DNA of 64,000 nucleotides, taken from positions 438,037-502,036 of the forward strand of contig BNCN01000007.1 in assembly GCA_014656495.1 (NCBI GenBank), in the 5' to 3' direction. Made by a program: the position numbers and the translations under genes. Origin of the DNA: Comamonas sp. KCTC 72670. Lineage in GTDB: Bacteria > Myxococcota > Myxococcia > Myxococcales > Myxococcaceae. The notes under the pieces are model-generated. The model searched no databases. It saw only the letters and a program-made list of their open reading frames with translations, and was not told the origin of the DNA. Positions 17,650 to 26,360 of this stretch are shown here, one piece after another; position 1 is the stretch's first letter, and every line of letters begins with the position of its first letter.

Positions 17650-19365
17650 TCAGCAGTCCACCGGCCCTTTCACCGCCGTGACGGTGGCTTCGATTTCTTC
17701 ACATCCTCCCAGCGTCTTCGCCCCATTCGACGCGAGCTTCAGCCCCAGGCGTTCTCCCACCTGGACATCCGCGCCCGTGCGCACCACCGCGCCGTCGCGC
17801 TGGCGGAAGACGACGGAATACCCACGCGACATCACCTTCAACGGGCTCATCGCGTCCAGCCGTCCCTCCAGCCGCTGGAAGCGCCTCTGTGCATCCGCCA
17901 GGGCCCCTTGCTGGAGCGCCAGCAGCCGCGCCCGTTGTGCGGCCAGCCGGGCACGCTCGCGCGACACCTGGGAAGCCGGTGACGCCCGCTCCAGCCCCAG
18001 CCGGGCCGAGGCCAACGTGCCTTGCCGCTCCGCCACGCCGGAGCGCACCGCCTCCGACAGGCGCATGGCCAGCTTCAGCAGGTGCGCGCGCTGCTCGCCC
18101 AGGCGGGCCTGGGGCCGTGCGCGCTGGAGCCGCTCCGTCAGCGCCCGCAGCCGCTCCCGGTGCCCACGCACCGACGGCCGCAGCACGCGCATCATCGACT
18201 CCACCTGCTCCGACAGGTGCAGCCGCTGATGGTTGATGGCCCGCCGAGGGTCCTCCAGCCGCGACGCGAGCTGCCCCTGCTCCTCGCGCAGCTCCAGCAC
18301 CCGGCGCTCCATGGCGCGGCGCAGGCGGCCCGCCTGGGTGGCCAGCGTCAGCTCCAGGTCGGCCAGCACCGGCGCCAACCGCTCCGCCGCCGCGCTGGGC
18401 GTGGGCGCGCGCAGGTCCGCGACGAAGTCGGAGATGGTGAAGTCGATCTCGTGGCCAATGGCCGAGACCACCGGCACCGGCGAGGCGAAGATGGCGCGGG
18501 CCACCAGCTCCTCGTTGAAGGTCCAGAGGTCCTCCACCGAACCACCGCCGCGCGTCACCACGATGACGTCCACGTCCGTGCGCGACAGCCGCTCGATGGC
18601 GCGCGCCACCTCGACCGCGGAGCCCTCGCCCTGCACGCGGGCGTCCGCCACCAGCACGCTCTGCCGCGGGTTGCGCGAGTGCAGCACGCGGAGGAAGTCC
18701 TGGAGCGCCGCGCCCGTGCGGCTCGTCACCACGCCAATGCGCTGGGGCAAGAAGGGCAGCGGCCGGGGCGGACGCACGCGCCCGGGCCCGATGAGGCCCT
18801 CCTGCGCCAGCCGCTCCTTGAGCTGCTCGAAGGCGAGCGCGAGCGCGCCCTCCCCCACCGGCTCCAGCCGGTTGACGATGAGGCTGTAGCGCCCCTGCGG
18901 CTCGTAGAGGTCCACGCTGCCTTCGGCCAGCACCTCCATGCCGTCGCGCAGCGCGAAGCGAAGCCGGGCCGCCATGGACGCCCACACCTTCGCGTCGATG
19001 GAGGCCCCCGCGTCCTTCAACGCGAAGTACCAGTGGCCTCGCGCGTTCGGCCCGCGGAAGCCCGTCACCTCACCGCGGACAATGACGCGGGCGAAGCGCG
19101 CCTCCAGCGTCTGCTTGAGCTGCCGGGTGAGCTCGCCCACCGACAGCACCACGCGCTCGGGCTTGGGTGGAGGAGGAGGCGCCCCCGCCATGGGTCCCAG
19201 CAAGGAGGTGCCGTCCGCGTCGGGCGGCGGCGGTGGCGGCTTCTGGGAGGCCGCCGCCTGCCGCTCGGACGTCGCCGCGCGCGGGCGGGAGGCGCCACCG
19301 CCGAACAAATCGCCCTGCAGCCCCGAGGGCGGCAAGGCGCCACCTCCTGCCTTGCGCCGGGTCAT
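17650..19365 (-). CDS. xseA: Exodeoxyribonuclease VII large subunit
   Basis: A 571-residue protein. The first ~70 residues are a Pro-rich, species-specific extension; then the OB-fold nucleic-acid domain, the catalytic domain with IGVVTSRTGAALQDFLRVL and the conserved GHEIDFTISDFVADLRAPTPSAAAE region, a long coiled coil, and a C-terminal beta module with RGYSVVF. It makes the catalytic subunit of the ssDNA exonuclease. The ATG at 19365 overlaps the upstream FHA gene's stop by 4 nt (ATGA), tying its translation to the secretion cluster. Longer in-frame starts exist upstream but read as low-quality sequence inside the FHA gene. Confidence 0.92.
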   Translation of the reverse strand: MTRRKAGGGALPPSGLQGDLFGGGASRPRAATSERQAAASQKPPPPPPDADGTSLLGPMAGAPPPPPKPERVVLSVGELTRQLKQTLEARFARVIVRGEVTGFRGPNARGHWYFALKDAGASIDAKVWASMAARLRFALRDGMEVLAEGSVDLYEPQGRYSLIVNRLEPVGEGALALAFEQLKERLAQEGLIGPGRVRPPRPLPFLPQRIGVVTSRTGAALQDFLRVLHSRNPRQSVLVADARVQGEGSAVEVARAIERLSRTDVDVIVVTRGGGSVEDLWTFNEELVARAIFASPVPVVSAIGHEIDFTISDFVADLRAPTPSAAAERLAPVLADLELTLATQAGRLRRAMERRVLELREEQGQLASRLEDPRRAINHQRLHLSEQVESMMRVLRPSVRGHRERLRALTERLQRARPQARLGEQRAHLLKLAMRLSEAVRSGVAERQGTLASARLGLERASPASQVSRERARLAAQRARLLALQQGALADAQRRFQRLEGRLDAMSPLKVMSRGYSVVFRQRDGAVVRTGADVQVGERLGLKLASNGAKTLGGCEEIEATVTAVKGPVDC

Positions 19366-21101
19366 CGGGACAGCTTCTCGACCCAGGTCTTCGCCTTGTC
19401 GTGGTACTCGTCGTCGGGCGGCGTCATGGCCACCACGTCCTTGAACTTGGGCAGGGCCTCCTCGGGGCTGCCGTCCTTCAGGGAGTAGGCCTGGAGGTAG
19501 ACGTCCTTCGCCTTCGCCCGCAGCTCGCTGATGATGTTGGTGGCGCCCGTGTGGCCCGGGTCGGCCTGGAGCGCCTTGCGCGAGTAGTCCATGGCGCGGC
19601 TCCACTGCCCGGCCGCCTTCGCCGCGGTGGCGCCCTTGTAGAAGATGGTGGCCGCGCGGGTGCCCGCGTTGCGCGCCATCTTGCTCGGGCGGCCGCCCGT
19701 GATGTCCTTGTCCAGCGACATCAGCTTGGACAGGCCCTTGGCATCCAGGTCCTCCAGGCGCTTGTACAGGTTGCCGAACTCGGTCACCTGCCCGAGCACC
19801 TTCTTGCACTGTGGTGTGCGCGCCATGCACGCGTTGAGGATGGCCACCGCGCCGGACATGTCACCATCGCGGAAGCGGTCCACTGCGGGCTCCCACGGCT
19901 TGGGGGCCGGCCCCTGAATCACGGGCTTGGGCGTGTCACGCACGATGATGGCCTGCGCGGCCTGCTCGTTGATGAGCTTCGCGTCGCGGTGCTCCGGGAA
20001 GGCCACCAGCACGTCGTCGGTGATGGCCTTCGCCATGTCGAGCTGGCCCTCGTCGAGCAGCTTGCGGGACTCGCGGGTGCGGACGTCCGCGGACTCGAAC
20101 AGCTCGCGCTTCGCCGCGTTGACCTGCTCGTAGAGGAACTGGCTCTCCCCGGTGCTGGCCAGCAGCCCGCTGGCCTTGCCCAGCTCCTTCTTCGCCAGGG
20201 CCGCGCGGGCTCCGGTCAACTTCTCCTGGATGGGAATCTCGCGCGCGGCATGGCCCAGGTAGTCGGCCACGCCCGGGTAGTTCGGTGCCTCGCCCTGGAG
20301 CTCCTCCAGCTTGGCCTTCGCCTCGACCCACTTGCCCTCGCGGACCAGGTTCTTCGCGTCCTGGAAGAGGCCGCCGAGCATCTCGCGCCGGCTCTTCCCC
20401 TGCCGGGCTTCCTCGGCGGCCAGCTGATGCTGCTGCTGGACGTTCATCCGCACCACGCCCAGGCCCACGAACAGCAGCACCACCACGCCCACCGCGGCGA
20501 GCTTGATGAGCTTCTTCTTCTTCAGTTCCTCCGGCGTGGGCGCTGCGGCGGCCGCGTGCCGGGAGCTGCGCACCCGCCCACCTTCACCGCGAGGCCCTGG
20601 ACGGGCAGGCACCGCGCCGCGGGCGCCGGACGCCGCCGGGCGCGGCCGCGGCCCCGGAGGCGGCGACCCCACCATCATCGTGGAGTTGGCGAGGTCCTCA
20701 AAGCGCAGCTCCGTGTCGCCCAGCGTGATGACGTCACCGTTGGCCAGCGGCGTCTCGTCGTTGATGACGTCGCCATTGACGAGCGTGCCGTTGCCCGACC
20801 CCAGATCGCTCACCGTCCAGCCCGCGCCGCTCTTGCGCACGGCGATGTGCTTACGGGACACGGACGTGTCGGGGATGCAAATGGCGTTATCGGTCGCTCG
20901 ACCGATGACGTACTCGTCCTCGGACAGGGCAAACTCCTCACCGTCCTTGGGGCCTGCGATGCAGATGAGCCGGGGAGCAGAGGCGACCGGGGCGGCCGCG
21001 GCCCGGGGGGCCGTCCTGCGCGCGGCAGGGCGGGACCCGGTCCCACCCGAGGGTGCCCCGGACGGATGCCTGCGGCGTGCCGGAGGGGAACCGTTGGACA
21101 T
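19362..21101 (-). CDS. FHA-domain membrane protein of the Tad/Kil-like cluster
   Basis: A 579-residue protein. An unstructured Arg/Pro/Ala stretch (1-43) precedes an FHA domain (about 44-137) with all phospho-Thr-binding landmarks: GR (67-68), SRKH (82-85) and GSGNGT (101-106). A second flexible linker leads to a single transmembrane helix (about 195-220, KLIKLAAVGVVVLLFVGLGV) and a C-terminal TPR-like helical region predicted outside the cytoplasm. It may sense Thr phosphorylation and anchor parts of the apparatus. A GTG 9 bp upstream (21110) is an alternative start. It follows the second FHA gene by 36 bp and overlaps xseA by 4 nt. Assigned to the Kil-like system by position only. Confidence 0.85.
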   Translation of the reverse strand: MSNGSPPARRRHPSGAPSGGTGSRPAARRTAPRAAAAPVASAPRLICIAGPKDGEEFALSEDEYVIGRATDNAICIPDTSVSRKHIAVRKSGAGWTVSDLGSGNGTLVNGDVINDETPLANGDVITLGDTELRFEDLANSTMMVGSPPPGPRPRPAASGARGAVPARPGPRGEGGRVRSSRHAAAAAPTPEELKKKKLIKLAAVGVVVLLFVGLGVVRMNVQQQHQLAAEEARQGKSRREMLGGLFQDAKNLVREGKWVEAKAKLEELQGEAPNYPGVADYLGHAAREIPIQEKLTGARAALAKKELGKASGLLASTGESQFLYEQVNAAKRELFESADVRTRESRKLLDEGQLDMAKAITDDVLVAFPEHRDAKLINEQAAQAIIVRDTPKPVIQGPAPKPWEPAVDRFRDGDMSGAVAILNACMARTPQCKKVLGQVTEFGNLYKRLEDLDAKGLSKLMSLDKDITGGRPSKMARNAGTRAATIFYKGATAAKAAGQWSRAMDYSRKALQADPGHTGATNIISELRAKAKDVYLQAYSLKDGSPEEALPKFKDVVAMTPPDDEYHDKAKTWVEKLSR

Positions 21102-21137
21102 GCGAATCACCGACTTCCTGACGAAGGGAGCACGCGC

Positions 21138-22688
21138 CTACAGCTCGTGCTCGTAAGCCAACTGCAAACCTAGATTGTGGCAGCGATGCTCGGCCGTAGG
21201 GAAGCGCCGACCCATTTCCTGCAACGCGGCACGGGCGGTCCGCGCATTCCGGTACTGAACGCTCCGCTGGAAATCGAGCATCAACTGACTGCACTTGTGG
21301 TCGAGCTCGTTTGATACCTGAGCGAGCTGGAAGCGCACGTCCTGGTAAATGTCCGGCTTCGTGTCCAGCGCCTCCAGCGTCACCCACGCGAAGCGGTACT
21401 GCTGCCACGCCTTGAAGAGATTCTCCGCGCCGACGTCGCGCGACTCGTAGAAGCGCGCGCCCGCCACGACGTACTGGCGCGCCTTGGCCAGCAACTCCTC
21501 CTGCGGCAGCTCCGGCACGGGGATGATTTCCAGCCGCAGGTTCCACACCCGCCACGTGTCCCGCCCGGGCGGGTTGCGCACGTTGTCGAAGACGATGGAG
21601 TTGAGCTCACCCCGCCGCAGCACGGCGGGCGGGAGAATCTGCTCCAGCCCGCGCTCGGTGGCCATGCTCACGTCCGGCGGCACCCAGCCCAGGTCCACGC
21701 CGTTCAAGACGAGCGACACCTCCTCCTTGGAGATGCCACTGGCCATGTAGTGCACCACCGCCACCGCCCGCGTGGGCGTGACGAACTGGAACGCGAAGGA
21801 CTTGTGGTCCGGGTTCTCCCACGTGACGCCCTCGCCCAGGCCGAACGAGTCCTTGATCACCTCGAAGCCCAGGTCCTCCGGCTCGGCGCCCGTGGGCCGG
21901 CCATCCTCCCGGGGCATGAAGAACGTGGCCAGGATGCCCACGAGGGCCAGCATCAGGCCGCCCCCGAGCGCGCCCACGCCCAGCCGCGCCGGCGTGGCGA
22001 GCTGGCCCCACCACAGGCGCAAACGGCCTGCCTGGGTGCTCGAAAGCTCGCGGCGCTGCCTCGCGCGCTCGGCCGCGGTCGGAGCCCCGCCTGACTCCAC
22101 CTTCGCCACGGACGCGGTTCCCGGACGCACCGGCGCCACGAGCGGCTGCTGCGCGGTGGGGTAGCCCTCCGGCAACACGATGCCGCTCGCGGCGGGAACC
22201 GGAGCGTTCCGGCGCCGGGGCGGCTGCGTCGTGTCCGGGTCGATGGCCTCGGGGGGCCCCCCGACGCTGGGCAGGGTGATGTCCGGATCGATGGGAACCG
22301 GGTCGCTCAGGCGGATGGGCCGGGTGGCGTCCGGGTCGGCGGGAACGGGGTCGCCCCGGCGGATGGGCCGGGTGGCGTCCTCGTCGCTGTCCGGCGGCAC
22401 CCAGACGAAGGTGAACACCACCGGCCCCACGGTGATCGTGTCGCCATCACGCAGTTGCTGCTCACCGGGCAGCAAGGCCCCGTTGAGCACGGTGCCGTTC
22501 GAGCTGCCCATGTCCGCGACGTAGTACTTCTCGTCGCGGAGCACGATGCGGGCGTGCCGGCGAGACACGCCATGGTCGTGAAGCACCACGTCGTTCTCCG
22601 AGGTGCGGCCGATGTTCACCTCGGCCTGCTCGAAGACGAGCTCCCGCCCCTGCTGGAGTCCCTGGGTGATGGTCAGGAGGATGGGCAC
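21138..22688 (-). CDS. FHA-domain membrane protein of the Tad/Kil-like cluster
   Basis: A 516-residue protein starting directly with an FHA domain: GR at 27-28, SRRH at 42-45, GSSNGT at 61-66. Residues ~100-160 hold imperfect repeats of the type DPDATRPIR(R/L)(G/S)DPVP, a likely flexible or Thr-phosphorylated tether. One transmembrane helix (about 230-255) leads to a C-terminal extracytoplasmic domain without a recognisable family. The GTG start is 6 bp after the tadC stop. The Thr-rich tether is a possible ligand for its own or the neighbouring FHA domain; that is inference. Two FHA proteins next to a secretion platform recall phospho-regulated secretion systems. Confidence 0.85.
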   Translation of the reverse strand: MPILLTITQGLQQGRELVFEQAEVNIGRTSENDVVLHDHGVSRRHARIVLRDEKYYVADMGSSNGTVLNGALLPGEQQLRDGDTITVGPVVFTFVWVPPDSDEDATRPIRRGDPVPADPDATRPIRLSDPVPIDPDITLPSVGGPPEAIDPDTTQPPRRRNAPVPAASGIVLPEGYPTAQQPLVAPVRPGTASVAKVESGGAPTAAERARQRRELSSTQAGRLRLWWGQLATPARLGVGALGGGLMLALVGILATFFMPREDGRPTGAEPEDLGFEVIKDSFGLGEGVTWENPDHKSFAFQFVTPTRAVAVVHYMASGISKEEVSLVLNGVDLGWVPPDVSMATERGLEQILPPAVLRRGELNSIVFDNVRNPPGRDTWRVWNLRLEIIPVPELPQEELLAKARQYVVAGARFYESRDVGAENLFKAWQQYRFAWVTLEALDTKPDIYQDVRFQLAQVSNELDHKCSQLMLDFQRSVQYRNARTARAALQEMGRRFPTAEHRCHNLGLQLAYEHEL

Positions 22689-22694
22689 GGGGCA

Positions 22695-23585
22695 CTACCC
22701 CGAGATGTTTCCGAACATGAACTGGAACACGATGGGCCCGAACAGCACCATGAACACCGTCGGGAAGATGCAGGCGATGAGCGGGAAGAGCATCTTCACC
22801 GGCGCCTCGCCCGCGAGCTTCTCCGCGCGCTGGGTGCGGTCGATGCGCATCTGCGTCGACTGGATGCGCAGCACCTTGCCCAGGCTGGTGCCCATCTTGT
22901 CGGCCTGGATGAGCGCCGTGACGAACGTCGTCAGGGGCGGCAGGTCCACGCGGACAATCATGCTCTTGAGGCCCTCTTCACGCGTCTTGCCCATCTTCAG
23001 CTGCTTGAGCACCAGCTGCAGCTCCTCGCGCAGCGGGCCCGCCTTGCCCTTCTCCACCACCTTGGCCAGGGCCGCCGTGAAGTCCAGACCGGCTTCGACG
23101 GACAGCGTCAGCAGGTCGAGGCTGTAGGGCAGCGCGCGGCTGATGAGCAGGTGGCGCTTCTTCACCTGATCGTTCAGCCACATCAGCGGGTAGTACATGC
23201 CGAAGAGCAGGAACAGCGGCGACCACACCAGGCTCACACCAAAGCCGTTGAGCAGGATGAAGCCCATGAGGAGGCCCACCACGGCGCTGACTTCCTGCAG
23301 CGCCATGATGTCCTCGGGCTTGTACATCTGCGGCTCGCCGGCCTTGATGAGGTTGCGGCGCGCCTTGGCCTCGTAGCCCGGCCACATGAAGCGGCGGTTC
23401 ATCGCGCCCAGGCGGCGGATGGCCACCGAGCCGAACCCCTTCATGCCGCCCGTCGACTCGTCGCGGACCTCCGTGAGGAAGCGCTCGAGCATCGTCTGGT
23501 ACAGCCCGAGCCCGAGGAAGCCCACCGCCCCCGCGAAGAGGAGCGCCGAGCTGCCGATCAACATTGGCGTCAGGACATCGTCCAC
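22695..23585 (-). CDS. tadC: Tad-type inner-membrane platform protein TadC
   Basis: A 296-residue T2SSF-family protein with hydrophobic segments near the N-terminus, at about 90-140 and at the C-terminal end. The cytoplasmic helical domain includes LPYSLDLLTLSVEAGLDFTAALAKV and TREEGLKSMIVRVDLPPLTTFVTALIQADKMGTSLGKVLRIQS, the standard TadC signature. With TadB it forms the platform that couples the ATPase to pilin assembly. GTG start; 10 bp after tadB. It fits a platform gene of M. xanthus Kil cluster 2, though I cannot give the letter name with certainty. Confidence 0.92.
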   Translation of the reverse strand: MDDVLTPMLIGSSALLFAGAVGFLGLGLYQTMLERFLTEVRDESTGGMKGFGSVAIRRLGAMNRRFMWPGYEAKARRNLIKAGEPQMYKPEDIMALQEVSAVVGLLMGFILLNGFGVSLVWSPLFLLFGMYYPLMWLNDQVKKRHLLISRALPYSLDLLTLSVEAGLDFTAALAKVVEKGKAGPLREELQLVLKQLKMGKTREEGLKSMIVRVDLPPLTTFVTALIQADKMGTSLGKVLRIQSTQMRIDRTQRAEKLAGEAPVKMLFPLIACIFPTVFMVLFGPIVFQFMFGNISG

Positions 23586-23595
23586 GGTGCACCTC

Positions 23596-24441
23596 TCAGA
23601 TATCGATGTTGACGATGCGCCGGATGATGAGGATGCCCATCACTTCCATGATGGCGATGATGACCACGAGGATCCAACCGAAGATGTGGTTCATCATCGG
23701 CTCCATCAGGTCGGGCCGCATGTAGTTGAGCACCATGCCGAGCACCGCGGGCATCGCCGCGACGATCCACCCCTGCAGCTTGCCCTGCGAGGTGAGCGCG
23801 TCGATCTTGCCCTCCAGGCGGAAGCGCTCGCGGATCACCGTGGAGATCGTCTCGAACATCTCGGCCATGTTGCCGCCGAGCTGACGGGCGATGTTGGTGG
23901 ACACGACGACCAGCTCCAGGTCGTCACTGCCCACGCGGCGGCCCATGTTGATGAGCGCCTCCTCCAGCGGCACACCCAGCTTCACTTCCTTCACGAAGAG
24001 CCCGAACTCCTGCGACAGCGGCGGCAGCGCCTCGCGCGCCACGTGCTCGATGGCCTGGGGGAACGTCAGACCGGCCTTGAAGGCGTTGGCCATGGCCTGC
24101 AGCGCGTCCACCAGCTGCACGTTGAACTTCTTGATGCGCCGCTTGCGGTAGTGCTTGACCATCAGCATCGGCAGGAAGAAGCCGAACACCGTGGCCACCA
24201 CCGCCAGGATGGGGTTGAAGATGATGTACGACAGGATCCCCAACAAGCACATGCACGCGATGTTGAGGATCAACATCTGGCGTGGATCGATGAAGAGGAA
24301 CATGTCGCTCAAGTCGTTCATCGACTTGGCGACGTAGCGTTCCTGGTACTGCTCATACGCCTTCGACAGGACGCTGAAGATCACCAGGCTGAAGAAGAAG
24401 ACCGAGCCGGTGACGAGGAGGAGGACGATTCCTGCAAGCAT
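23596..24441 (-). CDS. tadB: Tad-type inner-membrane platform protein TadB
   Basis: A 281-residue T2SSF-family protein. N-terminal and central membrane segments flank the cytoplasmic domain FNVQLVDALQAMANAFKAGLTFPQAIEHVARE and SDDLELVVVSTNIARQLGGNMAEMFETISTVIRERFRLEGKIDALTSQGK, both diagnostic for TadB. Pairs with tadC immediately downstream (10 bp). Length and topology are normal. The ATG at 24441 is used; a 41-bp gap separates it from cpaB. Confidence 0.92.
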   Translation of the reverse strand: MLAGIVLLLVTGSVFFFSLVIFSVLSKAYEQYQERYVAKSMNDLSDMFLFIDPRQMLILNIACMCLLGILSYIIFNPILAVVATVFGFFLPMLMVKHYRKRRIKKFNVQLVDALQAMANAFKAGLTFPQAIEHVAREALPPLSQEFGLFVKEVKLGVPLEEALINMGRRVGSDDLELVVVSTNIARQLGGNMAEMFETISTVIRERFRLEGKIDALTSQGKLQGWIVAAMPAVLGMVLNYMRPDLMEPMMNHIFGWILVVIIAIMEVMGILIIRRIVNIDI

Positions 24442-24482
24442 GTGCGCGCTTCCCTATGAGCGAGGGTGGACGACGCCCGCCA

Positions 24483-25298
24483 TCACGGCGCGCCGGCACC
24501 TGCGGCCCGCTCGGCACCGCCCTTGATGATCTGGATGATCTCCCGGCGCTTCTGCTCCAGCACGCGGGTGCGCTCACCGGAGAGCAGCGTGCTGATGGTG
24601 GCGCGGCCGCGCTCCTCGATGAGGTCCACGTCGTCCTCGTTGCGGAGGGAGAGCGTCAGCTGGCCGAGCTCGGTCGCGAGCACCAGGATTTCGGCCTCTT
24701 CCGGCAGCACCATCAGCGAGATGTTGTTGTACTCGCGCTGGTTCTCCGGGATGAGGTTCACGTTGGTGGTACCGGTGATCTTGCCGGTGGCCACCACGAT
24801 GACGTTCTGGAGCAGCGTCACGGCGACGTTCTCGTCCGTCTGCGGATCGCGGAAGGTGCCAATCACGTCCACGTGGTCGTTCGGGCGAATCCAGCCGCCC
24901 ACGGACGTGGTGTTCTTCGCCTCGATGGTGATGGCGCGGGCCTTCTTCTGCACCTTCGACGACAGGCGCTCGGCGGCCTTGGTCGTCTCGAACTGGCTCC
25001 ACAGCAGCGGATCACCCGCCTGCAGCGCCACCAGCACCTTCTGGTTCACGATGTAGGACGCGGAGTCCGGACGCACGACGGACGACGTCACGAACTGCTC
25101 CGGCACGGAGCGCTGCGAGATCATCTCGAAGGTGATGACCGTGCCTTCAGGGACGTCCTGCGCCGCCACGACGACCGGCACCAGGTTCCATCCGCGGCGG
25201 ACGTCCGCCTCCTTCTTCTTGATGGCGGAATACGCGATGACACCGGCCAACAGGCCCAGCACAAGCGCGACGACGAGCGGAGTCTTGCCCTTCAGCAT
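24483..25298 (-). CDS. cpaB: CpaB/RcpC-like periplasmic SAF-domain assembly protein
   Basis: A 271-residue protein with one N-terminal membrane anchor (LVVALVLGLLAGVIAYSAI) and a periplasmic SAF domain (VVVAAQDVPEGTVITFEMIS...), then the RcpC/CpaB C-terminal domain. In Tad systems it stabilises the secretin channel. The ATG at 25298 has GGAGG about 10 nt upstream, and a good -35/-10 pair lies ~115 bp further up, so it is probably the first gene of a transcript that includes tadB, tadC and the FHA genes. The secretin it would work with is not in this window. Confidence 0.9.
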   Translation of the reverse strand: MLKGKTPLVVALVLGLLAGVIAYSAIKKKEADVRRGWNLVPVVVAAQDVPEGTVITFEMISQRSVPEQFVTSSVVRPDSASYIVNQKVLVALQAGDPLLWSQFETTKAAERLSSKVQKKARAITIEAKNTTSVGGWIRPNDHVDVIGTFRDPQTDENVAVTLLQNVIVVATGKITGTTNVNLIPENQREYNNISLMVLPEEAEILVLATELGQLTLSLRNEDDVDLIEERGRATISTLLSGERTRVLEQKRREIIQIIKGGAERAAGAGAP

Positions 25299-25412
25299 GG
25301 TTCAGAAACCTCCAGAACGGGGGGGAGCCGTTCGGCGGCGATGATGGAGTCCGAAGTGGAGTCCAGAGCGGGTGTTGGAATACAGTGCAATGCAATCTGC
25401 GGATGGCGCGCG

Positions 25413-25442
25413 ATGTTAGCCGTGCGATACACCGGGTGTCAA
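25413..25442 (-). promoter_or_regulatory. Predicted sigma-70-type promoter for the cpaB-tadBC transcript
   Basis: On the minus strand TTGACA (25442-25437, a perfect -35) is followed after 18 bp by TAACAT (25418-25413, 4 of 6 matches to TATAAT). It sits in the 202-bp gap between the lipoprotein and cpaB genes, about 115 bp upstream of the cpaB start, leaving a ~105-nt leader. Confidence 0.55.
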
Positions 25443-25500
25443 AACCACCTCTCGCGACAGCTCGGTATCGCGCGCAATCCGGGACCGTTGCCGTCCCGCG

Positions 25501-26244
25501 TCAGAGGCGGTTGATGGCCTCGCGGTCCGGCGTCGTCAGCCCGCGCCCCTCGGTGATGCTGTAGAGGGCGTCCTGCACCACGCGGACCTTCTCGGACGTG
25601 TCGATGCGCTTGCCGTCGAGGAGGCGCAGCAACTCCTGAAGTGCGTCATCCGAGGTGATGACCCCCACCTCGTAGGTGATGTACGGGTTGGACGGGTCCC
25701 GCTCCTCGTTGAGGCAGTACATGTACAGCGGAACGATGAAGGCGTTCTCCTCTACTCCGCCATCCGGCGTGCCCGCGTCGTCCCGGCCGCCAGGGCCCGG
25801 AGGCGTGGGCGGCACGGTGATGATGGAACGTTCGATCAACAGGCCGTTCTGGTTGCGTCCCTCGGAGGTGGACACGACGACGAGGCCCGGGGGGAACTCC
25901 ACCTGGACGGGCGCCCCCGTGTCGTTGCGGAGCGGCACGCAGACGCGGACGTAGGCCCCGCTGCCCTTCGCCTCCGTGCCGGCGTTGTCGCACTCGCCGC
26001 TGAACTCACTCGCGCCGCGCAACGTGCCCGCGAAGCTGACGCCCGCGGGCAGCTCGAACGGCGTGCCCACCGGCTTGCCGTCGTCCTCGCCCAGGCCGGG
26101 GCGGAAGACGTTCACGCCCGCGTCGAACTCGTTGGAGGGCGGCGGCCGATTCCCGCCTCCGCCGTCATCGTCGTCACCGCAGGCCAGGATTCCCGCACCC
26201 ACCGCCGCCGCGACGACCGCCCACTTCCATGCCGCATGCGCCAT
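25501..26244 (-). CDS. Hypothetical lipoprotein in the Tad/Kil-like cluster
   Basis: A 247-residue protein with a signal peptide and lipobox ILAC (Cys22), followed by an acidic-Gly linker (GDDDDGGGG) that would hold the domain away from the membrane. The mature domain is beta-rich with Cys residues (in SGECDNAG and YMYCLNEE) and a helical end. No known family. The start at 26244 is fixed by a strong AAGGAG 6 nt upstream. It comes after the small membrane-protein gene (116 bp) and before the cpaB promoter, so it may be the last gene of the pilin-like transcript. A pilotin or surface role is possible but unsupported. Confidence 0.72.
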   Translation of the reverse strand: MAHAAWKWAVVAAAVGAGILACGDDDDGGGGNRPPPSNEFDAGVNVFRPGLGEDDGKPVGTPFELPAGVSFAGTLRGASEFSGECDNAGTEAKGSGAYVRVCVPLRNDTGAPVQVEFPPGLVVVSTSEGRNQNGLLIERSIITVPPTPPGPGGRDDAGTPDGGVEENAFIVPLYMYCLNEERDPSNPYITYEVGVITSDDALQELLRLLDGKRIDTSEKVRVVQDALYSITEGRGLTTPDREAINRL

Positions 26245-26360
26245 TTCGCGCTCCTTCATCAACCCAGGGCGGGCCCGCCGGCCGGGACCGCCGCGTCATG
26301 AGGTCGAGCGAGACTGGCTGAGTCTCCCCTCACCCGCAACCCTGCCAATGTGGCGGGATG

